Shown here piece after piece: positions 33,301 to 45,625 of a DNA stretch of 64,000 nt; the first letter of the stretch is position 1, and the number at the start of each line of letters is the position of its first letter. The notes below the pieces were generated by a model, which was not told the DNA's origin, made no database searches, and worked only from the letters and a program-made list of their open reading frames with translations. This DNA comes from Styela clava. Taxonomy: Eukaryota > Chordata > Ascidiacea > Stolidobranchia > Styelidae. Location: the NCBI RefSeq assembly GCF_964204865.1, contig NC_135251.1, forward strand, positions 9,796,001-9,860,000, written 5' to 3'. A program made the position numbers and the translations under genes.

Positions 33301-35850
33301 TTTCATTTATAATAGATGAATTATCAGACAACATTTGTACGAAAACCGCCCAGTTCTGACATCACAACAATACATGGGGAAGTTTCAGTTAATCCGCCCA
33401 AATTAACATATAATCTGAAGACGGAGCCAAACCGCATTTACAACTTTGATGTCTCAGCTGTTTCATGTGCTGGATCTGGTCCTAAAACAATCGCAACAGG
33501 CGAATGCATTACTGATAGTGAAGGTACGAATGAAGAATTTTAATTCCCGTAATAATAAGTTTTACTATCGATTATATATTTTTAAATTAGTACTCATAAT
33601 TTAAACTAAATATTTGTTTCAACTACTTTTAAGTAAATACTCACTCGGTAAAATTGGTAATTGTTTCAGCTCCCGATTATATTGAAGAGCCAAATATAAT
33701 TGATGAATCGCCAGGTTCAACTAGGGATCTGGAAATAGTTTTACCAAATGAAGATAACGGGCCTATAAGGTAGGTGAATTTCAATCTGCTAGATCTTCTA
33801 TATCGGTCTACTATGTTAAAGTTAAAATTTGTATAGTGAGGACATATAGAGAAAATAGAAGTTACATAATTTATTTATTTCACGGTTATGATAATGAAAT
33901 ATTTAAAACAAATTCAGTTGCGTATTCGTGGTTGTCAAAAATGGACCCATTGATAACAATGATTTATTCGATATTGTTAAACTACGAAAAGTGTCATCGG
34001 AAGCATTGACAGATGAAACTCCCAATGGGAAAGAATATTTGGCTGTCGCTATGAAAAGGTTTGTCTTAGAATGTGGTAGATTGCTTCTACATATTTTAAA
34101 ATCATGATTTCCAAAATGTCATGATTTAGTCCTAATATACTTCATTTTTAAATTTAATTCTAGAATCAATGATCAATCATGCATGTGTCTAAATCCTTAA
34201 CCATCATTTGGACACAAAGTGGACCTATGAGTAGTTTTGATATTATATTGTTGTTGTTGTTTCTCTTGTTGTTAGCATGTTTATTCTTCGTCTGGATAGA
34301 ATAATCGCTTTTCCCTTCAGCTACTGGATCAATCAACTTTTCGCAGGGAAAAATTGTTTTTGTCTCAAAGGTTATTACTTGTAGTTTTCCTAAATGTTTC
34401 TGTGAGATCTGATATTTCATCCAAAAATCCACTGTTTAATTTTTAACCATGGGAACACGTTTATGTGACATTCTCACGGCTGGTACTGTTAGTCTACTGT
34501 GTTCGATTGCATACTCGCATTACAGCGTTTTGTACTTCAGGTCCATGTATTATAGCACAGCTCTCTTGTTGTTATCCAGATATGAATTTTCTGAAACATC
34601 CATAACTGTGAAACTTGGCGACGAAATTACCAGTGGCTGTGATGTCACAGACAAGAGCGCAAAAAATAGCATTAATCATTACGACGCAAAGAACTGGCAG
34701 CTTGTAATTGGGAATAGCTACAGGTAATGCTATATATATCGATAAGCATTCCGATGGCTTATACATTAACAGATGCAGATGAAGCGTATGCTAGTGAATA
34801 AGTAAAATTGCCTATTAATAATCTAATTAAGAAATATGTACACAAACGACATGAGCCAGCATAGAGAGATAAAAATAGTTCATTCAATTTCTATTTCAGT
34901 ACTTACGTTGTAACAACAAGTCCAAATGAAGAAGAAACGGTATTGTTTCAACAAAGCTCTATAGAAGAATTCGAGAATGGAAGTTCCAATCCAGAAACCG
35001 GTACCATTGACTAAATTCTCACAATAAAATATTTATAAAACCCTTTTTCATTTACTTATTCAATCTAATATTAATTAGTTGCTTTTATACTAAATATAAA
35101 TAAATGTAACATTTATTTTATTTTTAACAGATATGACATGGATAGCTGGTGTTGTGGTTGGTATAATTGCTCTAGCTACTCTAGTGGTTGGCGCAATTTT
35201 TTACACGAAGCGTCGACATCAATCTGAAAATAGAGAATCGTCGCTAAGTTCAAAGAGCACCTCAAGGGATCATACCGACCTTTATGAAACTACGGGTTAT
35301 CAATCAGCTGGAAATCCTGATATATCACCAGTAAATGATAAGGATATAGGTATGATATAAACATGTTTTGTATATATTTGGATTAATGTAGTTAAGGAAT
35401 ATGAAAAAACGACATCCCGTTTCTATGAACTTTGTGGATTCGACAATGTGGGTGGGGTCGAATCGAACATTTTGGTATTCAGACAAAGCATTATGTACGA
35501 TTCCACTATTTATGTGTAAATGAGGGGAATTGTTTGTCATAGTCTTTTGAAATTAATTTCATTACTAAACTAAAAATATTAAATAAAATTAATTTTTATT
35601 CAACGATGCCATAGCGTAAGAGCCAATGAATCCACAAAAAAATTTGAATCATATTTATACACAATTATAAAAATTCCAAACCATATTTGTTCATATTTAA
35701 CGCCTCGAAAATCATATAAGTTTACAAAACTGTTACAAAACACTAACAACAAAATTTATCTTCATAGATCAGCAACATATATATTCTACAATACCTGGGG
35801 TTGGATATGAAAATGTTGTTTTGCAGAATAAGGATTCGGATGATGCTTGA
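30204..35850 (+). CDS. Second 3' cassette: EGF9'-EGF10'-FN3x2-RPTP-like-TM-tail, 12 open exons
   Basis: Exons are 30204-30329, 31277-31402, 31649-31748, 32630-32756, 32873-33055, 33316-33523, 33670-33769, 33918-34058, 34580-34723, 34900-35000, 35131-35349 and 35768-35850. Lengths equal those of gene A exons 22-33, all splice sites are GT..AG, and no exon contains a stop. There is no signal peptide, CTLD or EGF1-8 upstream within the unit. Since EGF8 (22386-22511) ends in phase 1, it could splice to 30204 and give gene A an alternative C-terminal half. Alternatively this is a truncated gene. An ATG at 30158, in frame across the acceptor, exists only because of the junction. Confidence 0.82.
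30748..30822 (+). other. Fragment of the terminal (ITIM) exon inserted in an intron
   Basis: The intron between EGF9' and EGF10' contains ttctacaatacctggggttg...gattcggatgatgcttgaag, a partial copy of the terminal exon most like 35784-35855. It is flanked on both sides by about 65 bp of the same intronic sequence (aacaattccaaaattaaaac to acgtagagaatattta). Gene A at 24463-24530 has a single, uninterrupted copy of that flank. After a phase-1 exon the fragment would be out of frame. Confidence 0.8.
31277..31402 (+). CDS. Cassette 2 EGF10'
   Basis: A 126-bp phase 1-1 exon, as EGF10 of gene A except CDCAEGYFGDFC for CDCVGGYFGDFC. Confidence 0.85.
31649..33523 (+). CDS. Cassette 2 FN3-1' and FN3-2' (four exons)
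   Basis: Exons 31649-31748, 32630-32756, 32873-33055 and 33316-33523. The same FN3 signatures are present as in gene A (INVTWKP, NLYPDSQYDIK, VTWTWPE). There are a few substitutions, such as YCEVTW for YCGVTW and a Met instead of Val at the start of the last exon. Confidence 0.8.
31980..32588 (+). mobile_element. Mariner-type MITE, larger copy with transposase remnant
   Basis: Inverted ends caggatgtctcaaaaataag and cttttgagacaccctg. Unlike the gene A copy it keeps an inner segment. Its minus strand (about 32340-32215) reads FYAIHRKFMKTGYVV, then DVQRSGRPRCG: the KF-TG-V plus SGRPR signature also seen in the DUF4817-type element at 45178-45612. It therefore looks like an internally deleted mariner-like transposon. 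Confidence 0.75.
33670..35000 (+). CDS. Cassette 2 RPTP-like juxtamembrane region (four exons)
   Basis: Exons 33670-33769, 33918-34058, 34580-34723 and 34900-35000. Same elements as gene A (LPNEDNGPIS, CVFVVVKNG, VKLGDEITS, VIGNSY). Differences include TDETP for TEETP, AMKR for AIKR and SSNPETG for SSNSGTG. The region is open throughout. Confidence 0.72.
35001..35028 (+). promoter_or_regulatory. Read-through stop and AATAAA: candidate secreted-isoform end (cassette 2)
   Basis: Beyond the donor the frame reads GTID and stops at TAA (35012-35014), with AATAAA at 35023-35028. The stop codon differs from gene A (TGA), but its position and the AATAAA are kept. Confidence 0.45.
35131..35850 (+). 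CDS. Cassette 2 TM exon (35131-35349) and terminal exon (35768-35850)
   Basis: The TM helix is WIAGVVVGIIALATLVVG, preceded by DMT instead of DMA, with stop-transfer TKRRH. The tail has TDLYETTGYQSAGNPD. The last exon reads IYSTIPGVGYENV and ends NKDSDDA then TGA. Both tail tyrosine motifs are retained, including the ITIM-like VGYENV. Confidence 0.86.
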
Positions 35851-36840
35851 AGTTCTTTTGATAATTTTAATAAGTTGCTGAAACTTATAGAAGACAATCA
35901 TATATTTTATGAGGTTCACTTGAACAATCTTTGTGTTAGCATACATTTGCTTGAGGAACTTTAAATATGAGGAAATCTCAGAAAACAAAATAACAAAAAT
36001 TTTGTTAAAATGAGATTCAATTTTAAATTACAAATTTTGTATAAAGAACGTTGAATTTTGCTTATTGGTCGGCATTAATTTATGCAATGATGTGTGTTAT
36101 ATTTCTTCTCATTAGCTGTATAAATTATGCACAATTACAAAAAATCTTGTGGTTTATGAAAATGGATGGTATGGATAAATAAATAAAATATCCTTCAATA
36201 ATTGGATATATTTTTTTTTTCAATATAAGAATATTTTAATAATAACGCTTATGGGGATTTTTATATTTTTTTAATGTTATAATTTCCTTCCAAGTATTTA
36301 TCTTTCTAGAAATAAAGTAACTATTGGACGGATACTTTATTATTTGTATCCGATAACAGTTCAGTAATTCAAATTTCAAACATTCTCGAATTTTACATTC
36401 TGTTCTATGGTCGAGTTTGACGAAAAATGCCTAGAGTATGCAAAAAAAGCCTTAAATTTATGTTTTGTTGAAAATTCAATATCCTGGTGATGCATGGTAT
36501 CGTGGTAATGTCAAATATTTACCCTGAAAGAATATACGAACTTCACAGAAGTGAATGAAATTCGATATAAGGTTATAATAAAAGATCCCTGTTATAGGAG
36601 AATGCTTTGCAACTACTGTAAGCGCCAGCTTATATTGAATATTTAGCATAGTAGAGTACAAGTGGGATAGGTTGTAATTAATTGTAGTCTTCATTATAAA
36701 TATGGCATTTCATTATATGAACTGGTTAGTTCTAACTAGTTAGAACGTTGAATTGTATTTAATCTTGAACACTGTGACATACAGTCGATTGAAAGACTGC
36801 TAATTTTACTTTGATAACTCCAGATTGTGCATAGTTAAAC
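35350..36840 (+). repeat. 3' flank of receptor unit, copy 3 of 3
   Basis: Last intron, terminal exon and downstream flank, similar to 1-1504 and 28805-30180. It continues into spacer sequence paralogous to 1380-2790 and lacks the R1 insertion found at 1505-1774. Confidence 0.8.
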
Positions 36841-37924
36841 GGTAGGTTATTATGGGTCATCGCGATAATATTCCTGCGATCTCTCGTGATACAATCTTCC
36901 ATTCTAATATAGACTCAATTCTCATTAGATTTCAGTAGGTTATCATTAAAACTTGTAAAACAGAGACTTAAACAAAAGAATAATCATAGTAAACCGTCAA
37001 TATGAAACAATTTGTTGACAAGTTTAAGTCTCGAGACCGTTATGATTGAAAGATGTTAGATGCCAAGATGCCAACAAGATGTTAAACGTATCGTAGTAAA
37101 ACGCTATTATAAGGGAAGTTGACGAATCCCAGTCATAACGTTCAGAGAAAAATATACTGATACATAAAAACTTTGAACAAATACAATTATATGAGGTTTC
37201 GCTTGTTATGAGGATGCGAATGCCTGCTTCGAATTTAACAGCTGAAATTAGTGATATAATTCCATAAGTCGGTGAGAGATTCCAAATAATACTCTTTAAT
37301 ATCTCCGAAACTCACTTTAATGACTCCACCAGAGCGCCATTCGAGCAAATCCTACTTTGCATAAAAATGTTTTAAAATTTTTTGTCATAGCAAATGTTGA
37401 TATAAACGCTCTAATCGGTCAGTAAAATAATTGAGCTCTTTAAAATTGAAACTTCCATGACATATCATTTTTGTTAATACTACAATATTTGTTCTTTAAT
37501 TTCCTAAAAAAATTTTGTAAATCATTTATAATTTACCAAATTGTGAACAGTATTTTGAATCAAATTATTCATTTTGCAGTTAAGAAAAAAAATTTGGTGT
37601 ATTTTCATTCTGAGTTTACTTACATAAAAACATCCCATTAAAACTATTTTTTCCAAGTACGAACAATGCTTTATTAGTTGCCTACTACTTTCATATAACT
37701 GTAAGCGTGATGAGAAGGTGCAGGTGGCAGCAGTGACAAAACGCAGATCTGAAGTAGAAAAGCAAGAAATAATAAATTGTTTCGGTATTTCGTTTGTGCT
37801 CTATCGCAGAAGTTTGCTCACATTAGGGGTTTCCCGACTGCAGCCCGTATAGCCTCTTCAAAATGCGTTATACGCAATGGGAACAAACTTTTGACATACG
37901 TATTACGTATTATAAACTTTAATT
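36841..37924. other. Intergenic spacer, left part
   Basis: No gene seen. It is paralogous to about 1790-3060 of the first spacer. A block of about 125 bp at its right end (37799-37924: ctctatcgcag ... gtttcccgactgcagcccg) is repeated just after the following hAT element (38842-38970). Confidence 0.55.
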
Positions 37925-38841
37925 GGGTGCTCCGCAACTTTTTTTTTAACTTGCGGCACACTTATAAAACTTGTCAAATTTGACGGCACACCACAACAAA
38001 CGAAAAATACAAGGTGTAACTTTGTTTTATGTTCTTATAACAATGAGAGATTTGTGGTTGTTTTAATGAGCACAATCGCTCTATATTAGGATCATTACTT
38101 GACGCGCAATCAATTTTGCAACACGATAACTAGCTTCTAATGTATTTTCGGAGGCTTTAAACGACGACTTCACAGAGCACTCTTGCTTCTTTTTTTGACT
38201 TAACAACCGCTGGAAATAATTTATATTCTTGACTGCATGACCGGCATGTTTTGTATTTAAGTGGCGCATAAGTTTACTCGGAAATATTGCTTCATTTGAA
38301 TGTTGCTCCCCCCAAATAACCCAGACTGGTTTTGGAGCATCTCCGTTACCACAGCAAGAAAATTCATATTTTTTCCCTGTATTTCCCTTTGACAAGTTCT
38401 TTTTTTTCCAACGTAGCTTGTGCTAGGTACAATATGTTGCTCAGTATCAGCAGTTCTTTTTAAAAATTTATCCATTTTGCTAAACTTTAGCGTTCCTTGA
38501 CTTTTTAATCAAAGACCACTGGGCACTGATTCGGCAAACTCACACTTTATTTATATTCGACTATATATACTACACGTGCTATGTTTTAGCCTCGACAATA
38601 GGCTCCACGGTCACAAATGCACAGTTCGGGGGTGTCAGGAATTTGTATTGGTGTCGCTCAAGCTAACGTAAAAGCAGGTTAACTTTACATTAGTAGAGTA
38701 GAATGGAAAACTAACACAAAATCAACAAAAGATAAAAAATAATTCGTAAAAAGAAGAGAAAAGTTGCAATTCCTGTGCGGCACACCTGGCATCGTCTCGC
38801 AGCACACCGGTGCGCCACGGCACACCGGTTGCGGAGCACTG
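37925..38841 (-). mobile_element. hAT element with decayed BED-finger (ZBED-like) ORF
   Basis: The right end on the minus strand reads CAGTGCTCCGCAACCGGTG and the left end is ggtgctccgcaac, an inverted hAT-type pair. Minus-strand frames 38475-38257 (MDKFLKRTADTEQ) and 38395-38081 match the N-terminus of ZBED5-type hAT transposases: NEAIFPSKLMRHLNTKH, then ASENTLEASYRVAKLIA. There is a frame change between them and no catalytic domain. The expected CxxC of the BED finger is replaced by WxxW (VWVIWGE). Confidence 0.75.
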
Positions 38842-39584
38842 CTCTATCGCAGTATTTTGATCACATTAAGGGTTTCCCGACTGCAGCCCGTAAGACCTCC
38901 TCAAAATGCGTTATACGCAATGAGAACAAACTTTTGACATACGTATTACGTATTATAAACTCTATTTGGGAATTATTTTTTTGCATATTTGGAATTACAA
39001 ATGCAGTGGATTGTGACACATTTAGATTCATAATTACAACACAGATGATGCTATTTTTGCCTGTGTATTCACATTCAACATATTGTAGAAAAATTCATTG
39101 TATAACAAAGTAAGTTCTTTGAGATCTAAAATCATTGTTAACTGTGCAATATTTTATTCTCTGGTGTACTTGAGGGTAACAATGGAACCCAAAAAATAAA
39201 ATATGTACTATAAGAAATATTTTAGTGATAATTCATGCTAGTATCAACATGTGAGACATATCATCATGTGAAATATTAATAAGGGTTCTCTTCTGATTTT
39301 ATTTAAATAATTGCCAGTCATCTGAATACGCAAATGCGCACGGTGGCGATAAAGAGCTTGAAAAATATTTATATGCATTTTTCAAATCAATCGACGAAAA
39401 GGAGAATTTGTAATAGTATCCTTGGATAGCTTGAGCAGAAATTTAACAAAATCTCATTTGGATATTCAGCACGATTTAGTCATTAAACCTATTTAAGGTT
39501 AACATATTTTTCATCCTTTAGATATGATAGTGTTTCGTATTTTCAAAGTAGGTATATATATATATATATATTTGCTGCATTGAG
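38842..39584. other. Intergenic spacer, middle part
   Basis: Paralogous to about 2910-3610 of the first spacer. It starts with a repeat of the 37799-37924 block and ends in an (AT)n run (39553-39570). No supportable gene. Confidence 0.55.
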
Positions 39585-42500
39585 GTTACATACTATTTTT
39601 TGCTGCATTTGGGCCACTCGTTTTCTGTGGCATATAGTGAGCTACTCACAGCGTTAATTTTGGTGGTTTTCAGTGGGAAATGTTTTGACAAAATTTCACG
39701 CAAGTAATACAGTTTGTTTAAAATATAGTCGAGTTGGTGCACAATCGTCGTCGCCCAATTCCGAGGGACTGCGTGTTTTGGCCTATTTGCGGAAATGAAG
39801 AACATTATTGGATATGGTCGACACCGCATGGAATAGATATAATCATTGGCTATTTAATCATTGTCCTTCATTAAAAACGTTCACAGCTACGGCTAAATGC
39901 TTTGCTTGCAAGGTAAATTAAACACCAGTTACAATCGTACCATGATATAGCCGAAAACAGTGGTTTTGGATGTTTTAAGGTGTGCCTGAGGCTTGTCGCC
40001 TTGCCCTATTTACAGCGTGATATGTTGTTATTTTGACGTCAAGGTTGATCGCTCGCTGAACGATATTGTTGCGAATTGCCCACTCGTTCTGACTGCCTGT
40101 ATCTTCAATTCTCCATGCCCTCACACGAAAGTATAAAGAGTAATTGTGTATATACTGTATACTGTATATATATATATTGTGCATCTACGTAGGCCAAAGT
40201 GTAACCTGAAAATAGATTTAATGGCGATATTTGAAAGTTGTTCATAGTGGATTCTAGATAGCAGATGACAAAACTTCCATAATTTCATAAATTGGATTGT
40301 CTGAGATGTGACATATTGCTGAAATTTACGAAATCACGAGTTAAAATTCGAACACATATAAATCAGCGAATTTTAGGTCAAATTTGAAAATTTTTTCACT
40401 AGTCTATGCGGAAGTTTTGTATTTATCTTTTCAGGGAGTGGTTTAAATTAATTATTTGTCATTTGACCCCAAAATTGAAAATTTGTTCTATCGTAGTTGT
40501 ATTGAAAATTTTAATATATATTTGGATAGATTTTCATTAAAACAAAACTAAAAATAGTTTTATAATTAAAATTCGTTTAATAGTTTTCGAGAAAGTTGGG
40601 TTCAAAATTTATTTTTTTTGTATCGTTTTTTGGTTATAACTTTTGATATAATTAATAAAAAACAAAAATGTTAATACCGTTCAGTTGGTATTTTAAAGAC
40701 GCATTCGGCGATATATTGTTCAATGATATTGGATGGCTAGAAAAATAATTCGAAATTTTGAAATTTCCAAATAAATGCAGTTCGGAAACATATGATAGCA
40801 TATCGTCGTTACTAGGGTTTCATCGATTATTTTAATTTTTCGCCTTCGATGTCGTTTTTTTTGTTGTATTCAAATATATTTGAATATAATAAGTGCATTG
40901 CACGTGCTTTTCATCAACTTTAGGCAAAAATATCGAAAATATCGCTCCTTTATGGCGATGTTGTCAAAAACGCAATTTTCGCCGTAATTGTTAAGTTTTC
41001 TGGCGATAATATGTTGTATTAACAATCAAAAGCATTTATATGAGCAAGTTTTAACTCTACCTAGTATTATGGTACTTCACATCATTAAATTAAACCATCA
41101 CCTGAATAATTAACCATTTTTTAAATAAATATAGTGATCATTTCGGAAACGAGAAGAAGAATCGGCGATGTATGAAAACTCAAATTCCCGCAGAATTAAA
41201 TCCAATTGCTCGGTCTAGTAAAGCAAAGAACGTTTCCCATTAAATTCAATGTTTTGTGTTGTGATGACCGTGCTTAATCATATAATTAAAACTGGAGAAT
41301 AAAGGGAATAATAGTGGAAAACGAAATAACCCGGCATCGGCATGAGCGACCTAGACTTCCGATATGGAAAGTTTTTCTAATTCCTACATTTCCGCTAATC
41401 TAAGTAACAATTTGTATCCCATTTGTTAATTAGGAATACTGTTGCTAAAAGGATCACAGATGTTTCAAATATGCCACTGTTCGTTAAAATAGATTTTAGG
41501 GCTAATTAGCTCTTTGTAATTTGAATTTCAACTGCGCAGTGTTCGATTTCCGATTTTCAGATAATGTATTTTTCCGAGTGAGATGCGTCCAAAATAGCCA
41601 ACAATGTACAAGAGGTTAACATAACTCATTTGCTTATTTGATAGTCGGAAATTAGTGACACCAGTTAATGTAATTAGTATTATGTATTTCCGACAATGTG
41701 AAAAATTATAGTGACGTCATACGGTTTTTTTGAGTGAAATTAATTTTGGCGTCATAGCAGAGATGTTCATGTGATATGATGTCATAAATTAATATAAAAA
41801 ATTTCGCAAAATACGAAAATTGCCGTTGTACGGATGATCCGTATGTTATTCACGCAAGTATACTGGATAATAAGTTGAATATAAAAAAAAAAATAATAAT
41901 AAACCGCGTCACCAGTAAACTTGAAGTCATAGTAGCTATTTCTATTTGTGCCAAGGGTGCAGGGACTTACCCAAATCTTACCCTCTTTGTAATTTTATGA
42001 AATCGCTCATCTGGGACTTCAAAGAGAGGGGCGTAGGAGTAATATTAAAACGTATCTGCGCATTTCTTGATAGGTTCAATAAAGGTGATATGGCAATATT
42101 GTTAGCAACGCAATGCAGATCGTTGCTTTATATAGAAGTAAAATCGCCCAGCTTTACACGACCAATCCAGCTTTTCAACTGTTATAACGTCTCATGACCA
42201 CCCCCCACCCCAAGATCAGTCTTTCAAAATCGGTAACAGCAAAATGACCTACGCTGACCATGCAGTTTATAGTGACTGTTTTGTACCATTGACCGACAAA
42301 CAATTCAACTCAGCGTTGTATTTTAACATCTCCGGCTAAAATAAGCACGGTGGTATACACCTGGTCACACATGATTTATTTTCAAAAAATTGTGTTCGAA
42401 CAAAGTACATTTGCATGCGAAAAGTACATAGTAATCAAGAATATATATTACAATAACCGCTATATATCATGCATCAAACTTTTCTAATATTCCGTTGTCA

Positions 42501-43880
42501 TCCATTCAATATCCAGAAACGTTATGGAGGTATTTAGAAGAATTTTTATAAAATAACCTATTTTTTTGCCAAAATAGGCATGGGTTTCAAAATCCCGTCA
42601 GTCCTATTTTAAGACATGAGAAACCCAATACACAGATTACAAAATTCGATTGGTGCGTGCGTCTCCTGCCGAAATTTTAATGAACTTATATTTATATTCA
42701 TGGATTGTAATAGATAACCTTTTCTAGTGTACAATAGTTCTGGCTTATAAACAAATTTCTAGAGATGCAACCAATTTGTCTTTTTCCCCATATTTACTGT
42801 GTCTACCTTTTTCCAGATTGACCTTACGCTTTTCTGACAATACTCACTTGTCTTATCCTCATTGAACCTTTTGTTCTTCAAATAACAGTTTTCCTTCCAC
42901 ATGTTTTTAAATGACTCAAAATTATCTTATATATATATACTATAAACTTTCTATTTTAATGTTCTCGAGTTTGCTTGGAAAGTTTTCCTTTTCCTGATCT
43001 TTGACAACTTCCGTACACGTTCAATGATCTTCTGTCAGCTTCGTTTTTTCCCAAATCTGTGACTAGGAAAACAAAACATAAATTTATTTTACAAAATAAT
43101 ATAAAGTTTACCTTTTTTAAAAAAATATTGGACTAGACTACATTTACTGCGAAATCCTATTCTGTCGCACTGGATAGGACTATCACGTCTGTTCCATATA
43201 TTTTCATGTCTTCCATAATTAGGTAGCGAGATACTTTGCAGACTCAAAGTGATAACATCATCTCAAACTATTTCTTTGCATACAATATCTCAGAGCCTTT
43301 GTTTTACATAATAACATGTCCCGCATCCTTATGTACAAACTGAATTGCCTTTGATTCAAAACGATAACTAAAACCAACTTCTCTCATCGCTCCTGACAGA
43401 GCAGACGCAGACCATATATGACGTCATATGTCTCGTCTGCAATTTGCACATTTTGTCAGAGTGAAATATACCATAGCAGTGTCGCAGGTCCCAGATAAGT
43501 TTCCGGTGAATTATTGGAATACCATACGATAGCGAAAAATTTTTCTTGTTAATCCTCCAATTCTGGCCAAAAGATAACCGGGTTAGAAAAGAGAAAATCA
43601 TGATTTATTTTTGTAGCCACAATTTAGCAAAAATAGCAAAACGGGATATAGCTAGGCCTAGAAACTGTCGGCAAAAACCAGAGTTTTTTTGCTTGAATTT
43701 CAAATCCAACATTATGTGGTGATAGTTGAGGGTAATGTTGAAAATGACGAAAAGTTTCAGACTTTTTGCTTGAGGGATTTATGTAGAAAATAGAGCCCAA
43801 ACTATTTGAGCGACAACAAAATGTGGCCCAAAAATTCCCGTCGCCCAAATACAGCGAAAATAACTCCGTGATGTCGACCA
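39585..43880. mobile_element. ~4.3 kb insertion with terminal inverted repeats in (AT)n
   Basis: The first spacer runs through the corresponding site at 3600-3612 without it. Ends are inverted: left tattttttgctgcatttggg and right, read on the minus strand, tattttcgctgtatttggg. Weaker similarity continues for some tens of bases (left ctgtggcatatagtgagctactcac; right rc gggccacattttgttgtcgctca). The interior is AT-rich with only short reading frames (for example 41946-42197 + and 43624-43881 -), none recognised. Class unknown; probably a non-autonomous or decayed DNA transposon. Confidence 0.6.
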
Positions 43881-44959
43881 AATCGATAAAATAGAAATAT
43901 ATATATATATATATATGTATATATATTGGTTGATTAAATGAGTTAATTTGATATTACTTTGGAACTATAACAAAAAAAAAAATTCAATTTATAAAATGTT
44001 TTAAACAAAACGTTAAGATTAGGTGTTCACCATTGAGTTTTGTATCGTTAAAACGACAAAGGTATACATATTACGAAATTTACACAAGAAAACCTTGATC
44101 AAATATTTATTATTTACCGTCGATGTATTTCACTTAGCTATTTGATTCACGATATCTGATATTCGTTATTGTATCAGACAGTATGAGTTCGGTATAAACG
44201 TCGAACGCCTTTTGTAATGTTAGGAAGTTATATAGTAAAAGATCAGTATTGCAAAGTTCTAAAGATTTTATGAATTGGATCTCATTCTTTATTATCTTCG
44301 TCTATGTTAAATGAGCTGAATATTTCACAACAAATATGATTAGAGGTGTAGGTGGCATTAAATTCCATGCTGCTTCTAGAACCAAACCACAGTTTAATAC
44401 GTGAGGCTTTTTGAACCCTTTTTAAAACAATGCATCGCAATATATTTGAAAGCATCTATAGAAAGTAATAATTGCTTGATAATAATATGGATGTAATTTC
44501 GAGAGTGAAACTTAGTTTAAAATAATCAATACCGATAATATAAATTGATACAAAATAAAATGTTGAGAAGCTAATTGTTCAATCCATTTTAAAGCAGGTG
44601 CAGGTATGTTTTGTACAGCCGGGATATTTTAATAAATTGGTAATTACTCTTCTATTCAAATCAAACCTCCCTATTTTACTATCATTATTTGATTTGACTT
44701 GCTTTGAATTAGAGTTAAATAAATATCATCAATTACCAAATTTTAGCAAGATATTTCTGCATCCCTACAACCCATACAAGTGTATTTATTTTAGCACTTT
44801 GTAAAAAATATCTATTTTCCGTTCAAGTACTATATCGGAGCTTATTTTCAAATATAATAAAATCGGGCGTAAAGGATTCTTCAGCAATTGGTAAAAATAC
44901 CAAAATAGCAATTTTATGCTTAGAAACTGTTTACTAAATTGAACTATCAAATATAAATT
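43881..44959. other. (AT)n run and intergenic spacer, right part
   Basis: A TA microsatellite at 43896-43928 is followed by sequence paralogous to about 3610-4650. No gene seen. Confidence 0.6.
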
Positions 44960-45625
44960 TATATATAGGATGTCCATAAAATCTCTTTACAATTTAAAAA
45001 AAATTATTACAAAGTGAGATGATGAGATATCGCAACGGGAATTGTTTTATGTTATTCAGTATTTCATAATGTTTTTATTGACACATTTTATATACTTCTA
45101 AACATTTAATTAAAAATACCATTACTCTATTTAATGCACTTGTATATGGGCACCATTAGTTGCACGAAGCAGCATGTTCACTGCAAATTCTTTTCGCTTC
45201 CGGCATGTCGTTTGGCTGAAGTACCTGTAACATTTGCATTTTGTAAGCATACAATCATAAATTCTTGTTTTAGGACTTTGTGCACGGTTGAACTCGGTAA
45301 TTTCAATTGTCTGGCAGCAGTACGGTTGGACATCATAGGAAAAAGTTGAAACGCTTGTCTTACACGCTCGATGTTTTTCTCATATGTTCTCGTTCGCCCA
45401 CTCCTCCTTACATTGAATACTGTCCCTGTCCCCATAAATTTATTGTGCCATAAACGAACTGAAGAACGTGAGAATGGGTGTTTTCCATACCTATTACTGT
45501 AGTTTTGCTTGAACTGAACATCTGATTTTGTCTCAATGAACCAGGATACACATTGCACTTTTTCTTGAGAAGCAGTAATTTCACGGGGGCTCGGTTCATA
45601 TAATTCAATCATAAAAACATAGGAA
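44960..45625 (-). mobile_element. DUF4817/mariner-like transposase fragment upstream of gene B
   Basis: A continuous 144-codon minus-strand frame (45612-45178) reads MIELYEPSPREITASQ, HNKFMGTGTVFNVRRSG, RTRTYEKNIERVRQAF and LKLPSSTVHKVLKQEF. This is the helix-turn-helix/DUF4817 N-terminal part of a mariner-type transposase, ending without a DDE domain. The element end taggatgtccataaaatctc lies near 44967. Orthologous to 4655-5310, where the frame is broken. Immobile relic. Confidence 0.75.

Larger units (their letters stand above)
30181..36724 (+). repeat. Tandem duplicate of the 3' receptor cassette (cf. 23968-30180)
   Basis: Starting at gttatgtcgcataac, the sequence repeats 23968 onward: EGF9, EGF10, FN3s, juxtamembrane, TM, tail and flank up to cattatatgaactggtta. 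The unit boundary shares the 4-base GTTA, suggesting a microhomology-type junction. The copies differ by small indels, the larger MITE (31980-32588) and an inserted terminal-exon fragment (30748-30822). Confidence 0.88.

Noticed and set aside
41946-42197. 84-codon open frame within the 4.3 kb insertion
   Set aside because: No recognised motif, no paralogous copy in the window and ordinary length by chance; kept only as content of the element.
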